Shown one piece after another: positions 32,160 to 34,213 of a stretch of DNA of 34,213 nt. Position 1 is the stretch's first letter. Each line of letters opens with the position of its first letter. This DNA comes from Flavobacteriales bacterium (lineage in GTDB: Bacteria > Bacteroidota > Bacteroidia > Flavobacteriales_D > Crocinitomicaceae). The stretch lies in NCBI GenBank assembly GCA_947453715.1, contig CANGHX010000009.1:1-34213 (forward strand). The letters run 5' to 3'. The position numbers and the translations under genes were made by a program. The notes beneath the pieces are model-generated. The model was not told where the DNA came from, searched no databases, and saw only the letters and a list, made by a program, of their open reading frames with translations.

Positions 32160-32624
32160 TTATTTCTTTTCAATTCTTAAGCCTATTTCCATTGCTGAAG
32201 GTAAGCTTTTACTTGGGAATAATGATTCTATTTTATAGGTGTAGAGACCATCTTCTTTATATTTAATATTATCATTGATAAGATGTTCACTGTCCCAAAT
32301 TTCAAGTGCTGGTTCACCTTGGTATTCTCCATTATCATTAATAATCTTCAAATTTACTATTGTTGATTTTTCTTCATTTGAAGGTGATATTTCAGTTACT
32401 TTAACTTTAAATGATTTGTATTGAAATCCTTCAGTGAATCTAAATAGTAGAGTTGATTTGTAGGTCGCCTTTGAATCTTTTAAATCAAATTTAAAAGTCT
32501 TAATATCCTTGGTTAACCATTCCAAACCTGGTGACAACTGTTGATTTTCTTCAAAAACTACTTTTTTGGATTGACAACTGTATAAAACAGTTAAAAGAAT
32601 TGAAAGTGTAATAATTTTTTTCAT
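32160..32624 (-). CDS. Lipoprotein resembling gliding-motility protein GldH
   Basis: The 154-residue product has a lipoprotein signal ending LYSCQ (Cys17), then about 135 residues of mostly beta structure. The end pattern, GLYTYKIESLF followed by SAMEIGLRIEKK, resembles the GxYxFxIxxxM...xxGLRIEK end of GldH, a lipoprotein required for gliding and T9SS function in flavobacteria, and the length (about 155) also agrees. The middle part is only weakly similar by eye, so this could be a distant or different family. The stop lies one base from that of the convergent phosphatase gene. TACTTTTA, a one-mismatch -7 box, lies at 32664-32657 upstream. Confidence 0.5.
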   Translation of the reverse strand: MKKIITLSILLTVLYSCQSKKVVFEENQQLSPGLEWLTKDIKTFKFDLKDSKATYKSTLLFRFTEGFQYKSFKVKVTEISPSNEEKSTIVNLKIINDNGEYQGEPALEIWDSEHLINDNIKYKEDGLYTYKIESLFPSKSLPSAMEIGLRIEKK

Positions 32625-32663
32625 GATACTTTTTATTATTTAAATCCAGTTATTTCTAAAAGT

Positions 32664-32696
32664 AACAAAAAAAGGTTGCCAAAAATTGACAACCTT
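32664..32696 (-). terminator. Rho-independent terminator of the COG3650-like gene
   Basis: On the minus strand AAGGTTGTCAA (32696-32686) pairs with TTGGCAACCTT (32682-32672), an 11-bp stem with one G-U pair and a 3-nt TTT loop, followed by TTTTT and GTTAC. It lies 20 nt after the stop of the gene at 32717. Stem and U-tract resemble the gcvT terminator. Confidence 0.8.
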
Positions 32697-32716
32697 CATA
32701 ATGTTTTATAATTATT

Positions 32717-33127
32717 TTAATGATTGGATGAAACTGGTTCTTCTAAAAATTCACCACATCCTATAAAGAATTGTGCATTTTCTGTAATCATGTAAGCTTT
32801 TCCTCTATTTAATCCTTCACCTAAATCGTGAAAACAAGGACAGCTTTCAGCACTTTCAGGATCAAAAAACTCCATAACCAACACGGCTGTTTTTCCATTT
32901 TCACCTTTCAATACCCATGATTCTGCAATATCTTTCGATGATCCTTCTGGACCAGGTTTGCTAACCAATGTATATGCGAATGAATTTTCCCCAACGTATA
33001 AAACTAAATTTTTCCCACCGTCATAATCCAAGGTCCAAGCAGGTTCTTGACCACTAGCTATAACTGATTGTGTTCTTCCTATTGAGGAAAAACCAATGAA
33101 TGCTGCAAAAAGAATAATTGATTTCAT
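32717..33127 (-). CDS. Small exported COG3650-like protein with Cys pairs
   Basis: The 136-residue protein has a signal peptide (MKSIILFAAFIGFSSIGRTQS). Its mature start, ASGQEPAWTLDYDG, resembles the GxEPFWxxxI opening of the COG3650 group of small envelope proteins, and the end FIGCGEFL resembles that group's terminal GC motif. In between, ESCPCFHD has two Cys, so disulfides with the terminal Cys are likely. The function of the group is unknown. It is a single gene with its own terminator (32664-32696). The similarity was judged by eye and could be superficial. Confidence 0.6.
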   Translation of the reverse strand: MKSIILFAAFIGFSSIGRTQSVIASGQEPAWTLDYDGGKNLVLYVGENSFAYTLVSKPGPEGSSKDIAESWVLKGENGKTAVLVMEFFDPESAESCPCFHDLGEGLNRGKAYMITENAQFFIGCGEFLEEPVSSNH

Positions 33128-33357
33128 GACCTTTGTTGTTTGTTGAGTTAATTTACGTATTTGAAATTGATATGTTTCATAATAAACGTGAAAATTATCA
33201 AAATCTTATTTTTGAGTCTTTAATTGGCTATTTGAATTAACATTCAAATGACGTAGAGATAATTTTGAATGATCAATCGAAAAATTAACCTAGTTAAATT
33301 GTATCATTATTGAGCTTTTATTGTGAATAATTCATTGATAAATAAATATAGGAATTA

Positions 33358-33387
33358 AATTGAATTCAATTGATTGAATTAACTTCG
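33358..33387 (+). promoter_or_regulatory. Palindrome and possible promoter upstream of the GH3 gene
   Basis: AATTGAATTCAATT (33358-33371) is a perfect 14-bp palindrome. TTG at 33360-33362 and TAACTTCG at 33380-33387 (one mismatch to TAnnTTTG) are 17 nt apart, matching promoter spacing, and the palindrome would cover the -33 region. The ATG is only 4 nt beyond the -7 box, so the mRNA would be almost leaderless, which lowers confidence. Confidence 0.3.
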
Positions 33388-33391
33388 TAAT

Positions 33392-34213
33392 ATGAGAAAA
33401 TTAAGTACTTTTCATTATATTATTGTTGCTTTTTTATTGATTTCAACTTCGTTTGCATTGATTTCAAGCAAATCGAATTCGAAACAAAATAAAACTAAAA
33501 ATAAGCAACTAGATTCTTCAGAAACTTGGGCGAAAGAAAAATTAGCTTCTTTGTCGCTAGAAGAAAAAATAGGTCAATTCTTTATGGTTTCTGCCTATTC
33601 CAATCAAGGCGAACAACATTTAAAAGAAGTTGAAGGTCAAGTAGTCAATAATAAAGTTGGTGGAATTATCTTTTTTCAAGGTGAAAGAGATAATTTAGTT
33701 TCTTCAATCAATCGTTTTCAGCTTAAAAGTTCTGTTCCCTTGTTAATTGGATTAGATGCAGAGTGGGGAATACAGATGCGAATTTTTGGGGAACAACGTT
33801 TTCCATATGCATACACGATTGGCGCAGCTGATGATTTAGAATTAACAGAGCGAATTGGAGCAATGATGGCTCAAGAATGCAGAGAAGTTGGAATTCATAT
33901 GAATTTTTCACCCGTTGCTGATGTTAATAGTAATCCTGAAAATCCTGTGATTGGTTTCCGTTCATTTGGTGAGAATGCTCAAAAAGTTTCGGATCATGTT
34001 GTTGCAATGGTTAAAGGAATGGAAAAAAATGGTGTCCTAACAAGTATAAAACATTTTCAAGGACATGGATATACAGATAAAGATTCACATTTATAATTAA
34101 CAACAGTATCCTCAAGTTTAAAATCAATTAAAACAACTGATTTTAAACCATTTGAATCAGGAATTAAAGCTGGGTCAGGATCAGTTATGATTGGTCATTT
34201 AAATATTCCTGCC
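33392..34213 (+). pseudogene. GH3 beta-N-acetylhexosaminidase (NagZ-like) interrupted by in-frame TAA; 3' end beyond window
   Basis: The reading frame begins with a signal or anchor segment (FHYIIVAFLLISTSFAL), then a GH3 catalytic domain: LSLEEKIGQFFMV, VGGIIFFQG, LIGLDAEWG, MNFSPVADVNSNPENPVIGFRSFG, and the active-site loop KHFQGHGYTDKDSH that usually reads KHFPGHGDTxxDSH. Directly after DSHL a TAA at 34094-34096 stops the frame. The same frame then continues with LTTVSSSLK...KPFESGIKAG and VMIGHLNIPA, exactly the expected GH3 continuation, to the window edge. The 234-residue product lacks the rest of the barrel and should be inactive. Bacteroidota relatives are often fused to a beta-lactamase-like domain. 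Sequencing error or stop read-through are alternatives to a true pseudogene. Confidence 0.78.

Overview
The window looks like a piece of a low-GC Bacteroidota chromosome, most likely Flavobacteriales and perhaps Crocinitomicaceae/Fluviicola-like (the family guess is inference). Support: strongly AT-rich DNA with mostly TAA stops; several exact copies of the Bacteroidota -7 promoter box TAnnTTTG; a protein with a C-terminal type IX secretion (T9SS) sorting domain; SPII lipoproteins; a GldH-like lipoprotein; Bacteroidota-restricted families (DUF4290 beside murA, DUF4301); and one copy of the CTTCGACTTCGCTCAG inverted repeat common in Flavobacteriia. It reads as ordinary chromosome. I see no phage, transposase, CRISPR array, rRNA or tRNA.

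Layout. 1-8631 (+): end of a probable LuxC-like acyl-CoA reductase, a Cys-rich lipoprotein, a PlsC-like acyltransferase, purL, DUF4290, murA, a TlpA-like thioredoxin, cystathionine beta-synthase and a BtuF-like metal receptor. 8689-9771 (-): gcvT, with a clear terminator. 10026-14990 (+): YitT, LemA, two TPM-domain proteins, DUF1003 and a PLP group II decarboxylase. 14974-20389 (-): thioester-reductase-like SDR, T9SS P-domain protein, DUF1573 lipoprotein and the S41 protease CtpA. 20577-21973 (+): NlpC/P60 peptidase and an unknown protein. 21970-26884 (-): membrane protein, agmatinase overlapping a fused SpeD-SpeE enzyme, YflT-like stress protein and peptidase T. 26938-28111 (+): tag and a beta-barrel-like protein. 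28067-29763 (-): methyltransferase and Hanks-type kinase, overlapping. 29796-32158 (+): DUF4301 and a phosphatase-superfamily protein. 32160-33127 (-): GldH-like lipoprotein and a COG3650-like protein. 33392-end (+): GH3 hexosaminidase gene broken by an in-frame stop.

How genes work together. speDE plus speB form a translationally coupled polyamine unit (agmatine to putrescine, then spermidine) behind the best promoter in the window. LemA with two TPM proteins is a recurring membrane-associated set. MurA, NlpC/P60, CtpA and the GH3 enzyme all act on the cell envelope. Most other neighbours look like housekeeping genes without an obvious joint pathway.

No wholly new system is evident. The points most worth a second look are the in-frame TAA inside the conserved GH3 sequence, Asp in place of the catalytic Cys of MurA (predicted fosfomycin insensitivity), the SpeD-SpeE fusion, a perfect 14-bp hairpin inside the start of the BtuF-like gene, and the methyltransferase/kinase pair sharing a TTGA junction.
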